Assembly (NCBI GenBank): GCA_946555465.1
Contig: CAMNST010000002.1
Span: 1 to 64,000, forward strand
Direction: 5' to 3'
Length of the DNA: 64,000 bases
Source: an uncultured Clostridia bacterium
Lineage (GTDB): Bacteria; Bacillota; Clostridia; Oscillospirales; Acutalibacteraceae
The notes below the pieces were generated by a model, which saw nothing but the letters and a program-made list of their open reading frames with translations, was not told the DNA's origin and did not search any database. A program made the translations under genes and the position numbers. Below are positions 52,695 through 60,282 of this stretch, in pieces; positions within the stretch are counted from its first letter, which is position 1; each line of letters starts with the position of its first letter.

Positions 52695-54767
52695 CTAATC
52701 AATACTCTCGGCAAGTTGATATGCAGATTCGGTAGCATTGGCAATTCTTCCTATTTTTGCACTGTCGCCGATATTATAAACTTTATAGGCCGTACTGCCT
52801 TTTATCTCATCATAAAGGACCGTATCCGATTTAACACCGAGTGACAAAACAACAAAATCAGCAGTAATATCAATCTGCATACCGTCACTCAGGCGTTCAA
52901 GTATAACACCTTTATTATTAACAGACAAAAGTTTATGGCCTGTTAAAAATTTTGTACCTGCATTTTCAAGAACAGGCAAAGCATCATCAAGATGCTGAAA
53001 CCATGCACCGGGTGCAATGCGGTCGGCCATTTCAACAACAGTAACTTTATTGCCTTGTGAAACAAGAAGTTCACTCGTTTCAAGACCAGTCATACCAGAG
53101 CCGATAACAACAACATTTTTATTTTCAAGTTTAAGCGAACCGTCAAGTATCTGCGTTACGGTAAAAACATTTTCTCCTTCAAATGCTTTAGGGTAAACCG
53201 CATTGCCGCCTGTTGCATTGATAACGATTTCAGGTTTATAACCATCTATCATATTTTTGTCGGCAGTTATGCCGAATTTCACCTCAACACCTTTGATTCT
53301 TGCATTCTCATAAAGATCTGCGCAGACCCATGACATTTTATATTTATGCGGCGGTTTATCTGCAAGATTTAACTGCCCTCCGACTTTGTCTTCTTTTTCA
53401 AGCACAGTCACATCAAAACCTCTGTCGGCAAGAAGATTTGCAGCAGTAAGACCGGCTGCCCCTGCACCGATAATTACAACTTTACGCAAATTACCGTTTT
53501 TCTTTAACTGCATGCCTTCCCTTCCCACAAAGGGATTAACCGAGCAATGACCGTGGTCATATTTGTATGCATTTTCCATCATACTTTCAAAACAATATAA
53601 ACAGCATACACATCTGTTAATAAGGTTTTCTTTTCCCTCTTTAACTTTATTTACCCAGTGCGGATCGGCAATCAGCGGTCTGCCGAGAGAAATGAAATCC
53701 TGAACACCCTCTTCAATCTGAAGTTGTGCCTGTTTTGGTGAGCGGATAAGGTTTGCCGCAATAACAGGGATATCAACAACTTTTTTCACCTCTGCTGCAA
53801 GGTTTTTTCTCCAGCCGCATTCAAAAGTTGTAGGCTCAAGCCAGTAATTAAAGGTATCATAAGCACCTGAGGAAACATCAATGGCATCAATTCCTTTATC
53901 ATTAAGAATTTCAGCCATTCTAAGACCTTCTTTAAGATCGTATCCTTTGCCTTTTTGTCCTATGCGGTCATACATTTCATCAACAGTAAGGCGCACAACA
54001 ATGGGAAAATCCTTTCCGCAGTTTTTTCTTATGCCGTCAATGATTTCACAGAGAAACCTCATTCTGTTTTCAAGGGAACCTCCGTATTCATCGGTACGTT
54101 TATTTGTATTGGGAGATAAAAACTGCTGAATAAGATAACCATGTGAAGCGTGAAGTTCAACGCCGTCACAACCGGATTTTTTTACTCTTACTGCAGCCTC
54201 AATAAACTGGCTGATCAGTTTTTTTACTCCCTTATTTGTAAGAGGTCTGTTTACACTTTCGCTCATTTTGCTTTTTTCGCATTTACTTGGTGCAACAACA
54301 CGGGGAACAATATCTTTATCCTGCAGTTTTTTACCCGGAGGAATAACTGCACCTGTAAGAATCTTGGTATACAGATCGCCTAAAATTTTATCTCCGGCAA
54401 TACAAAGCGGAACCGTACCTATCATAAGACCGAGATTCTGCCTGCCGGGGTGATGAAGTTCAACCATTATTTTACAGTTATGCTTATGCACTCTGTCTGC
54501 CATTTCTTTTAAAGCGGAAATCTGATAATCATGGCTCATACCGAGTTGACCGAAAGAAGAGGCGCCTGTAACATCGTTCACACGGGTTATCTCAGTAAAA
54601 ATAAGACCTACGCCGCCCTTTGCACGCTCTTCATAATAATTCATCATTGTTTCAGTCGGACAGCCGTTATACTGTCCAAAGCCCATACACATAGGTGCCA
54701 TAACGATTCTGTTTTTTATTTCAACATTTCCTATTTTCATAGGTTCAAAAAGTTTTTCGTAAGCCAT
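52695..54767 (-). CDS. 2-enoate reductase/2,4-dienoyl-CoA reductase-type flavo-iron-sulfur enzyme
   Basis: The start at 54767 (MAYEKLFEPMKIGNVEIKNRIVMAPM) has AAGGAG upstream: 690 residues. Residues 1-375 are an old-yellow-enzyme barrel with FMN site (RIVMAPMCMGFG; GVELHASHGYLIQQFLSPNTNKRTDEYGGSLENR). A 4Fe-4S site follows at about 385-407 (C-x2-C-x2-C in RCVCCLYCF, then HCSVNPFVG). Two dinucleotide-binding domains are seen in VVIIGAGAAGLTAANLLADRG and VVVIGSGMTGLETSELLV. It is the build of enoate reductases, 2,4-dienoyl-CoA reductase and the bile-acid enzymes BaiCD/BaiH; the substrate is unresolved. No bai genes are nearby. Confidence 0.88.
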   Translation of the reverse strand: MAYEKLFEPMKIGNVEIKNRIVMAPMCMGFGQYNGCPTETMMNYYEERAKGGVGLIFTEITRVNDVTGASSFGQLGMSHDYQISALKEMADRVHKHNCKIMVELHHPGRQNLGLMIGTVPLCIAGDKILGDLYTKILTGAVIPPGKKLQDKDIVPRVVAPSKCEKSKMSESVNRPLTNKGVKKLISQFIEAAVRVKKSGCDGVELHASHGYLIQQFLSPNTNKRTDEYGGSLENRMRFLCEIIDGIRKNCGKDFPIVVRLTVDEMYDRIGQKGKGYDLKEGLRMAEILNDKGIDAIDVSSGAYDTFNYWLEPTTFECGWRKNLAAEVKKVVDIPVIAANLIRSPKQAQLQIEEGVQDFISLGRPLIADPHWVNKVKEGKENLINRCVCCLYCFESMMENAYKYDHGHCSVNPFVGREGMQLKKNGNLRKVVIIGAGAAGLTAANLLADRGFDVTVLEKEDKVGGQLNLADKPPHKYKMSWVCADLYENARIKGVEVKFGITADKNMIDGYKPEIVINATGGNAVYPKAFEGENVFTVTQILDGSLKLENKNVVVIGSGMTGLETSELLVSQGNKVTVVEMADRIAPGAWFQHLDDALPVLENAGTKFLTGHKLLSVNNKGVILERLSDGMQIDITADFVVLSLGVKSDTVLYDEIKGSTAYKVYNIGDSAKIGRIANATESAYQLAESID

Positions 54768-54810
54768 AAAAACTCCTTTAAAAGCAAATATTTTTTGAAA
54801 ATTACATAAC

Positions 54811-54846
54811 AAAGAGCAAGCCTCAGTTAAACCACCGCTTGCTCTG
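54811..54846 (-). terminator. Hairpin after the small membrane-protein gene
   Basis: AGAGCAAGC (54813-54821) pairs with GCTTGCTCT (54837-54845). On the minus strand only TTTG follows, so it may let some transcription continue into the enoate reductase-like gene, for which I see no separate promoter. Confidence 0.55.
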
Positions 54847-54854
54847 TTAAGTTA

Positions 54855-55397
54855 CTATGATTTTTTCTTTTTATGATTCTTTTTATTATTTATCTTTTCT
54901 TTTTCAGCATCTTCATGCTTGGACCATACTTTATACCACAAAACGATTGCGGCAACAACAATTACTGCAGCAGCAACCCATGCTGCTTTAGCAAGAACAC
55001 TTTTAAGTGTATCAAGATTCATCTTTGCTTTTATCACAAACATAACATACGGAGCAATTTCAACACCTGCAATTTCGCTCTGATCGGTTCCTTTTATAAC
55101 AACTTCTTCGCCTGTTGAGGTATCGGTATAATAATACTCAAAAGCCTCAAACGGAAGCGTTTCCTGGGTTTTATAATCGTAATCATCATTAAAACGAACG
55201 CTTATATCATAATCGGTTCCCATTTCCTCTGCCGTAATTGTTTTTGGCATCAACAAATAAAGACCGTAGTTATACACTCTTGTTTCATTTAACGATACAA
55301 AAATTGCACTGCCTGAAACAACAGCAATAATGACAATAAAGGTTATAAGCACTTTCATTTTTTTACTGAGTTTATTCTTTGTTTTTTCATTCTCCAT
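54855..55397 (-). CDS. Bitopic membrane protein of unknown function
   Basis: The start at 55397 (MENEKTKNKLSKKMKVLITFIVIIAVVSGSAIFVSL) is chosen because the promoter at 55414-55442 would start transcription only about a dozen bases upstream; GGTGAT serves as ribosome binding site. It has 180 residues: an N-terminal helix, an external domain of about 100 residues (TITAEEMGTDYDISVRFNDDYDYKTQETLPFEAFEYYYTD), a second helix (AAWVAAAVIVVAAIVLWYKVW) and a very basic tail (KEKINNKKNHKKKKS). I do not recognise a family. Confidence 0.65.
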   Translation of the reverse strand: MENEKTKNKLSKKMKVLITFIVIIAVVSGSAIFVSLNETRVYNYGLYLLMPKTITAEEMGTDYDISVRFNDDYDYKTQETLPFEAFEYYYTDTSTGEEVVIKGTDQSEIAGVEIAPYVMFVIKAKMNLDTLKSVLAKAAWVAAAVIVVAAIVLWYKVWSKHEDAEKEKINNKKNHKKKKS

Positions 55398-55413
55398 TTT
55401 TATCACCGAAAAT

Positions 55414-55442
55414 ATTATACCAAAACAAATAAAACAGGTCAA
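55414..55442 (-). promoter_or_regulatory. Promoter of the small membrane-protein gene
   Basis: TTGACC (55442-55437), 17-base spacer, TATAAT (55419-55414) on the minus strand, immediately after the T tract of the preceding terminator. The untranslated leader would be very short. Confidence 0.75.
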
Positions 55443-55472
55443 GAAAAAAGGAACGGAATTCATCCGTTCCTC
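55443..55472 (-). terminator. Terminator of the zinc-ribbon membrane protein gene
   Basis: AGGAACGGA (55449-55457) pairs with TCCGTTCCT (55463-55471); TTTTTTC follows on the minus strand. Confidence 0.85.
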
Positions 55473-55484
55473 AGATTATTTTTA

Positions 55485-56405
55485 TTATTTTGATTTTTTC
55501 TCTTTGGCAGCAGCGAGTTTTGCCTTTGCTTCAGCAACTTTTTTAGCCTCTTCTTCTTTGGCAAGTTTATCAGCCTCAGCACGGGCCTTTTCTCTTTCAA
55601 TCGCTTTCTGTCTTTCTTTTTCTTCTTTTTCTGCTTTGCGGGCAAGTCTTTCTTCTTCAAGGGTTTCATCGCTTTTTGCAGGAGCCTTTGCCACCGCAAT
55701 ATTTACACCCATGGCAACAAGCAAAAGCACAACTGCAACAAAATAGCCCCACGAAACAGATGCAGAAGCATTTATTACAGGAAAATCGCCGAAATTATAA
55801 GCGGTCATTTCTGCAGCAGCATTGCCGCTTACAACCATACAGACAACAGCAGCAACTGATGCGATTATTGATAAAACATCAAATACAATGGTTACTTTTG
55901 TTTTAGGATGCTTACACATAATTATATTCATAAAAAATGCTATTACAATGAATAAAGCGCTTAAAACGAAAAGAATATAACCTGCAACACCGAGTGTAAC
56001 AGCACCGCCGAAATTTTCAAGTTTCATATTTGTAATATACAAATCTATATTACCGAAGAAACTTGAAAAGAACTCAATAAGAGCCTTATTTCCACTAAAA
56101 GAAATTATACTTAAATCAAAATTTGTTGCATCACTTTTTACAACAGCCCACGGCAGAATAAAGCCGATTGCAGGTAAAAATGTTAAAATAAGTCTTACGA
56201 TTCTGAGTTTTGTTCCGTAAATTGAATATGCGATTCTGTTTATGGTTCTGTTAAAAACAGCAAACTGTTTTTCAGCACGTATATTATCTTCTTCAAGCCT
56301 TTCTTGCCAGTTATAGTTTGGTATTGAAACACCGCATTCGGAACATTCTGCTTTAACATCCCATATATGCAGTTTTTTCCCGCAATTAGGACAGGTACTT
56401 GCCAT
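55485..56405 (-). CDS. Zinc-ribbon membrane protein with charged coiled-coil tail
   Basis: 306 residues. Zinc ribbon at the start (CPNCGKKLHIWDVKAECSECG; Cys5, 8, 21, 24), then helices near 70-90 (IVRLILTFLPAIGFILPWAVV), 135-165, 170-195 and 215-240, then a tail of about 60 residues of alternating Glu/Lys/Ala (EEERLARKAEKEEKERQKAIEREKARAEA and on), surely helical. No family is recognised beyond the ribbon. It has its own promoter with a palindrome at the start of transcription. Confidence 0.7.
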   Translation of the reverse strand: MASTCPNCGKKLHIWDVKAECSECGVSIPNYNWQERLEEDNIRAEKQFAVFNRTINRIAYSIYGTKLRIVRLILTFLPAIGFILPWAVVKSDATNFDLSIISFSGNKALIEFFSSFFGNIDLYITNMKLENFGGAVTLGVAGYILFVLSALFIVIAFFMNIIMCKHPKTKVTIVFDVLSIIASVAAVVCMVVSGNAAAEMTAYNFGDFPVINASASVSWGYFVAVVLLLVAMGVNIAVAKAPAKSDETLEEERLARKAEKEEKERQKAIEREKARAEADKLAKEEEAKKVAEAKAKLAAAKEKKSK

Positions 56406-56430
56406 TATATGTAGGCACCCCTTTCAAATA

Positions 56431-56474
56431 GTTAGTTACTAACATATTCTATAATTATTTTGAGCGATTGTCAA
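56431..56474 (-). promoter_or_regulatory. Promoter with a palindromic operator at the transcription start
   Basis: TTGACA (56474-56469), 17-base spacer and TAGAAT (56451-56446) on the minus strand. The perfect palindrome GTTAGT-T-ACTAAC (56431-56443) lies right after the -10 box, over the expected start site, the usual place for a repressor. It serves the zinc-ribbon membrane protein gene. Confidence 0.7.
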
Positions 56475-56565
56475 TACAAAAAAAGACATAAATTTCAGAT
56501 AAACATTATTTTACAGCAAAGTAAAAATTTTTTAAAACAAAAAGTATATCTGCCGTAAAAAAGTG

Positions 56566-56594
56566 TTGATTTAGGGGTTGTAATATGATAGTAT
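56566..56594 (+). promoter_or_regulatory. Probable promoter of the GPH transporter gene
   Basis: TTGATT (56566-56571), 17-base spacer, TAGTAT (56589-56594). A hairpin CCGGG-N8-CCCGG (56613-56630) lies between the start of transcription and the ribosome binding site GAGGGA. Confidence 0.5.
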
Positions 56595-56649
56595 TAATAT
56601 GTTATTAAGAAACCGGGAATTTTCACCCGGCAGAAATGAGGGAATATTT

Positions 56650-58179
56650 TTGGCAGAAGAAATAATTACCGAAGATTTAACTCAGGGCGAAATGGACGAA
56701 CTTAACAAACTCGCCTACACCCATAAGCGTTACCTTACTCCAAAAGAAATTGCCGCTTATGTTCTTGTTAACTTCGGTCAGAAAAACTTGACTCAGTTTG
56801 TTGATGCATTTAAGGAATTCTTCATGGTACAGTTCCTTAAAATAAACACAACAGCATATGCTAATATAAGTTTGTTTGCATCAATTTACGATGCACTTGA
56901 TGATACCATTTCAGGTCTTATTATTGACCGTACCCGTACCAGATGGGGCAGAATCAAACCATTTTTCATCTTACCTCTTCCGCTTTGGCTAATCGGCGGT
57001 GCAATGATGTTTACCGCACCTAATATCGGTTCAACTCAGAAAGTTATTTGGGCTTCTGTTGCAATCGTAATTTACGGACTGGGTATGAGTTATTTCGGTG
57101 CGTGGGGACTTATGATTTACAACATTACCCCCAATACCGATGAACGAGACAATCTTATCACAACAACAAAGTTCTTTGAACTTTTCGGCACGTGGCTCCC
57201 TTCTCTTGTTCCTGTTCTTGTTACACTTCTTCCTAAAATCAACAAGAGCATAACAATGGAAGGCGTATATTCCGGTTTTGCTTATTTCATGCTGATTCTT
57301 GCCGCAGTATTTGCTGTGTTCGGCTGTTTCAATATGAGAGAGCGTGTACCGCTTATGAGCCGTGAAGAAATAAAAGAAACCTCTGTTTTGGAATCAATTA
57401 AAAATATTTTCACAAACAGACCTCTTTTTGCCGTAATTATTGCAAACTTTTTTAACTCGTTTAAAGCAGTCGGAGGTTCAACAGAATCTTATTTCTGGCT
57501 CAACAACACCGGTTCACTGATGAACGCAACTATTTGCGGGCTTTTCACCGGCATTCCGAACTATATCATGGTTCCTATTGCCGCAAAAATGGTTAAAAAG
57601 TTCGGTGCAAGAACAACATCAATTATGGCCGGTCTTTTCGGTTTCTTTGCATATATGACATTATTCTTTGTTGGTTATCACCCATTCGGTCAGACCTTTA
57701 AAGATAATTACATTTTAAATTTAATCTGGGTAATTTTCGGTCTTACAATCTGCGGACTTCCTAATAAAATTCTTAATGTAAGCGGCCAGATTGTTACTGC
57801 TGAAGCGCTTGACTATATGGAATGGAAGCACGGTCTCAGAAACGAAGCGCTTGTTACAACTGTACAGGGTTACTTTGGTAAACTTGCAACCTCTGTTACA
57901 GGATGGCTTTCCGGTATGGTTCTTACATGGATTAACTACATTCCGCTTACCGACTCACTCGGCAACGCTATTCCTCAGACCGATCCTAAAATTCTCAGCG
58001 GCATCTGGGCAGTATTCTGTATTCTTCCTGCACTTGCAAGAGGACTCTACGGTGTATCATTCATCATTTATCCTATCCATGGTAAACTTCAGCAGCAAAT
58101 GATTGTTGAACTTGCTGAAAAGCGTGCTAACAGACTTGCAGAACAAAACGAAGCAAATCAGGGAAATGCAGCAGAATAA
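56650..58179 (+). CDS. GPH-family (glycoside-pentoside-hexuronide) cation symporter
   Basis: The probable start is TTG at 56650 (MAEEIITEDLTQGEMDELNKLAYTH), behind GAGGGA at six bases; an ATG 51 bases upstream has no ribosome binding site. 509 residues and about 12 membrane segments. The GPH signature is YDALDDTISGLIIDRTRTRWGRIKPFFIL. The second-half motif MEWKHGLRNEALVTTVQGYFGKLA is also typical. Family members take up sugars with sodium ions or protons; no glycosidase gene is adjacent to suggest the sugar. The unusual N-terminal extension of about 45 residues precedes the first helix. Confidence 0.85.
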   Translation: MAEEIITEDLTQGEMDELNKLAYTHKRYLTPKEIAAYVLVNFGQKNLTQFVDAFKEFFMVQFLKINTTAYANISLFASIYDALDDTISGLIIDRTRTRWGRIKPFFILPLPLWLIGGAMMFTAPNIGSTQKVIWASVAIVIYGLGMSYFGAWGLMIYNITPNTDERDNLITTTKFFELFGTWLPSLVPVLVTLLPKINKSITMEGVYSGFAYFMLILAAVFAVFGCFNMRERVPLMSREEIKETSVLESIKNIFTNRPLFAVIIANFFNSFKAVGGSTESYFWLNNTGSLMNATICGLFTGIPNYIMVPIAAKMVKKFGARTTSIMAGLFGFFAYMTLFFVGYHPFGQTFKDNYILNLIWVIFGLTICGLPNKILNVSGQIVTAEALDYMEWKHGLRNEALVTTVQGYFGKLATSVTGWLSGMVLTWINYIPLTDSLGNAIPQTDPKILSGIWAVFCILPALARGLYGVSFIIYPIHGKLQQQMIVELAEKRANRLAEQNEANQGNAAE

Positions 58180-58190
58180 AATCAACATAT

Positions 58191-58220
58191 AAAAAGAGAG
58201 GTATTAACCCTCTCTTTTTT
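58191..58220. terminator. Bidirectional terminator between the transporter and the acyltransferase genes
   Basis: AAAAAGAGAGG (58191-58201) with CCTCTCTTTTTTT (58209-58221), loop of about seven bases. The end of the minus-strand acyltransferase frame lies inside this stem. Confidence 0.85.
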
Positions 58221-59208
58221 TGTTATACTTTTTTAGTTTATTATGTTCTGCAGCAGCAGAAATAATAAATGAAATCAAAACCGAAAGAATCAAAGTCAAT
58301 ACCGGTCTGAGCCATACGAAAAGATTATAATCTATATGAATGCGGCTGTTGAGCGCATATATTATTCGGGCAATCATAAGGTGAATAATATAAATATAAA
58401 GCGGTGACTCTGAAATAAGAAACGCATATCTGCTTTTATAAGTACTTTTGTATTTTATACAAATGACAAACAGACAGACTGCAAACAGAGCCGATGCAAG
58501 ATAAAGTTCACTGCTGTTATTAAGAAATATATATTCTGCAGCAAATAACAATATTGAAAAAACGGATAATAAAAGAAGTGTGCTAAGTTTAACCTTTTTT
58601 AATTTTTCTTCTTTTTCTTTTAAAAGATAGCCTAATGCAAAGAATGGCAGTCCCATGGCAAGAAAGTTTCTCCCCCAGAGTGCAGCATAGTTATCAGCAC
58701 TGTGTTTTGCAATTATCACGTCAAAAAATAATATTGTGAATGGTATGATAAAAACAAAAAATTTCAGGTATTCAGCCTTATTTATTTTTATTAAAATCCA
58801 TAAAATTAAATAGCAGTAAATAAGAGCGGTCAAAAACCAGAGATGGATAAAATAACTGCTTATGGGGTGGTTCAGAAACAATACTCTGAAATAATAAATG
58901 CATTCACCTGTATCTGCTAACCATTCATCGCTGTATAAGCGGTGATTTAATATTATATAACTTATGTAATAAAGAATAAAAGATATTATAAAAATCTTAA
59001 ACAGATGCAATGCTCTTTTTCTGATTTTATCGCAGGATTTTGCAGATATGCTGTACGAAAAAAATCCCGAAGTCATAAAAAAGACCGGCAGGGCAAAGCG
59101 GCCGAATGCTTTAATTACTGTTCCATAGGGTTCGGGAAAAGGATAATGAATCATAACCACAAAAAGCGATGAAACAAATTTTAATATATCAAGCGATTTA
59201 TTGCGCAC
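58204..59208 (-). CDS. Acyltransferase-3 family membrane protein
   Basis: 334 residues, starting at GTG behind GGGAGG. About ten membrane helices. The N-terminus SLDILKFVSSLFVVMIHYPF with its histidine and RFALPVFFMTSGFFSYSI is the acyltransferase-3 pattern; the HLWFLTALIYCYLILWIL region follows. Members O-acetylate or succinylate sugars of polysaccharides and peptidoglycan. It ends with a basic tail (EHNKLKKYNKKREG). No polysaccharide genes are adjacent, so the acceptor is unknown. Confidence 0.85.
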   Translation of the reverse strand: MRNKSLDILKFVSSLFVVMIHYPFPEPYGTVIKAFGRFALPVFFMTSGFFSYSISAKSCDKIRKRALHLFKIFIISFILYYISYIILNHRLYSDEWLADTGECIYYFRVLFLNHPISSYFIHLWFLTALIYCYLILWILIKINKAEYLKFFVFIIPFTILFFDVIIAKHSADNYAALWGRNFLAMGLPFFALGYLLKEKEEKLKKVKLSTLLLLSVFSILLFAAEYIFLNNSSELYLASALFAVCLFVICIKYKSTYKSRYAFLISESPLYIYIIHLMIARIIYALNSRIHIDYNLFVWLRPVLTLILSVLISFIISAAAEHNKLKKYNKKREG

Positions 59209-59250
59209 GGCTTACCTCCCCTGACAATAGTTTTTAACATAATATCATAT

Positions 59251-59297
59251 CAAAAAAATAAAATCCACCCTTCCGTTAAAAGAAAGGCAGATTTTAT
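59251..59297 (-). terminator. Terminator of the ABC exporter operon
   Basis: On the minus strand AAAATCTGCCTTTC pairs with GGAAGGGTGGATTTT (59295-59260, with mismatches), followed by ATTTTTTTG. Confidence 0.75.
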
Positions 59298-59311
59298 TTT
59301 TTCAGTATGTA

Positions 59312-60280
59312 TTACAGACGAAGTTCATCTTCTTTTCGCTGTTTTTTAGAGCGTACTGCAGTTGGTATCGCAAATCCCGCAGCACCGCCTGCTGCAAGTC
59401 CGCCTGCAAGAAACAGCCACCAGAGCGGATTTTTATTTTCTTTTTTCTCTTCTTCAGGCTTTTCGGCAACCTCAACCTTTTTTTCTATTACCGTGGAAAT
59501 ATCAGCCGTTTGGGTGAAGGTTTCACCAAATTCATCTTCATAATAAACGGTTGCCGTTCCCTTAACCTCACCCAAAGCATCCTTGTCTACTCTTAGATTG
59601 GCGGTTCCCTCCTTGCTCTCTGCTTCCGGAATTTCACCGATAAAGAGAGCCCCGGAAGTTGAAAGACCATCAATTTTAAAATCAACTCTGCAGTTTCTGA
59701 GCACTGTTTTTCCGGTATTCATAAGTTTAACAGTAATACTTTGGGTGTCACCCTGAACAAGTTTTGACGGAAGTTGAATACCATTATACGCAACATCAGG
59801 AGTCTGTCTGATATTAAGAGATATTACGTCGCCTGACGAATAAGCATTGTAATACTTATCCTCGTATTCCGCCGTTACACTGAGTTTATGTTCGCCGGTT
59901 TTTGCAATTTTCGACGCTGTAAGTTCAACAGTCCAGACGTAGGTGCTGCCTGCATAAATGCAGTTTACATATTTAGTGGGCATACCCGTTGCCGAAATAT
60001 CTCCGCTTTCATCTGAAATTGATAATTTAATATTGTTTACTGCTTTTGACGAACTGAAATTTTTAAAAGTTATTTTTAGTTCGGATGTTTCTGACGGAGA
60101 CAGGCTGTCACTGCTGAGTTCGTAGTCCGTTATCATTAATCTCGGTTGGGATGAATCGACCGTGGTCTGCTCCTGAGTTGTTGTTTCGCTTTCAGGTTCA
60201 TCTTCCTCATCGGCAAAAACAGGAAAGGAAAAAGTCAGGCACAAAGCAAGCGTCATTAAAAATATAATTATTTTTTTCAT
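59312..60280 (-). CDS. Secreted, membrane-anchored accessory protein with CARDB-like domains
   Basis: Start at 60280 (MKKIIIFLMTLALCLTFSFPVFADEEDEPESETTTQ) behind GGGAG: 322 residues. Signal peptide, acidic/Thr linker, then two CARDB/COG1361-like immunoglobulin-type domains (LMITDYELSSDSLSPSETSELKITFKNFSSSKAVNNIKLSI; GIQLPSKLVQGDTQSITVKLMNTGKTVLRNCRVDF), a charged segment (KVEVAEKPEEEKKENK), a C-terminal helix (WWLFLAGGLAAGGAAGFAI) and a basic end. The topology is outside with a cytoplasmic tail. It starts just after the permease stop, so it is probably a partner of the exporter. Confidence 0.8.
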   Translation of the reverse strand: MKKIIIFLMTLALCLTFSFPVFADEEDEPESETTTQEQTTVDSSQPRLMITDYELSSDSLSPSETSELKITFKNFSSSKAVNNIKLSISDESGDISATGMPTKYVNCIYAGSTYVWTVELTASKIAKTGEHKLSVTAEYEDKYYNAYSSGDVISLNIRQTPDVAYNGIQLPSKLVQGDTQSITVKLMNTGKTVLRNCRVDFKIDGLSTSGALFIGEIPEAESKEGTANLRVDKDALGEVKGTATVYYEDEFGETFTQTADISTVIEKKVEVAEKPEEEKKENKNPLWWLFLAGGLAAGGAAGFAIPTAVRSKKQRKEDELRL

Positions 60281-60282
60281 CT

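Noticed and set aside
52695-54767. Bile-acid dehydroxylation gene (baiCD or baiH)
   Set aside because: The architecture is shared with many enoate and dienoyl-CoA reductases, and no other bai gene is nearby.
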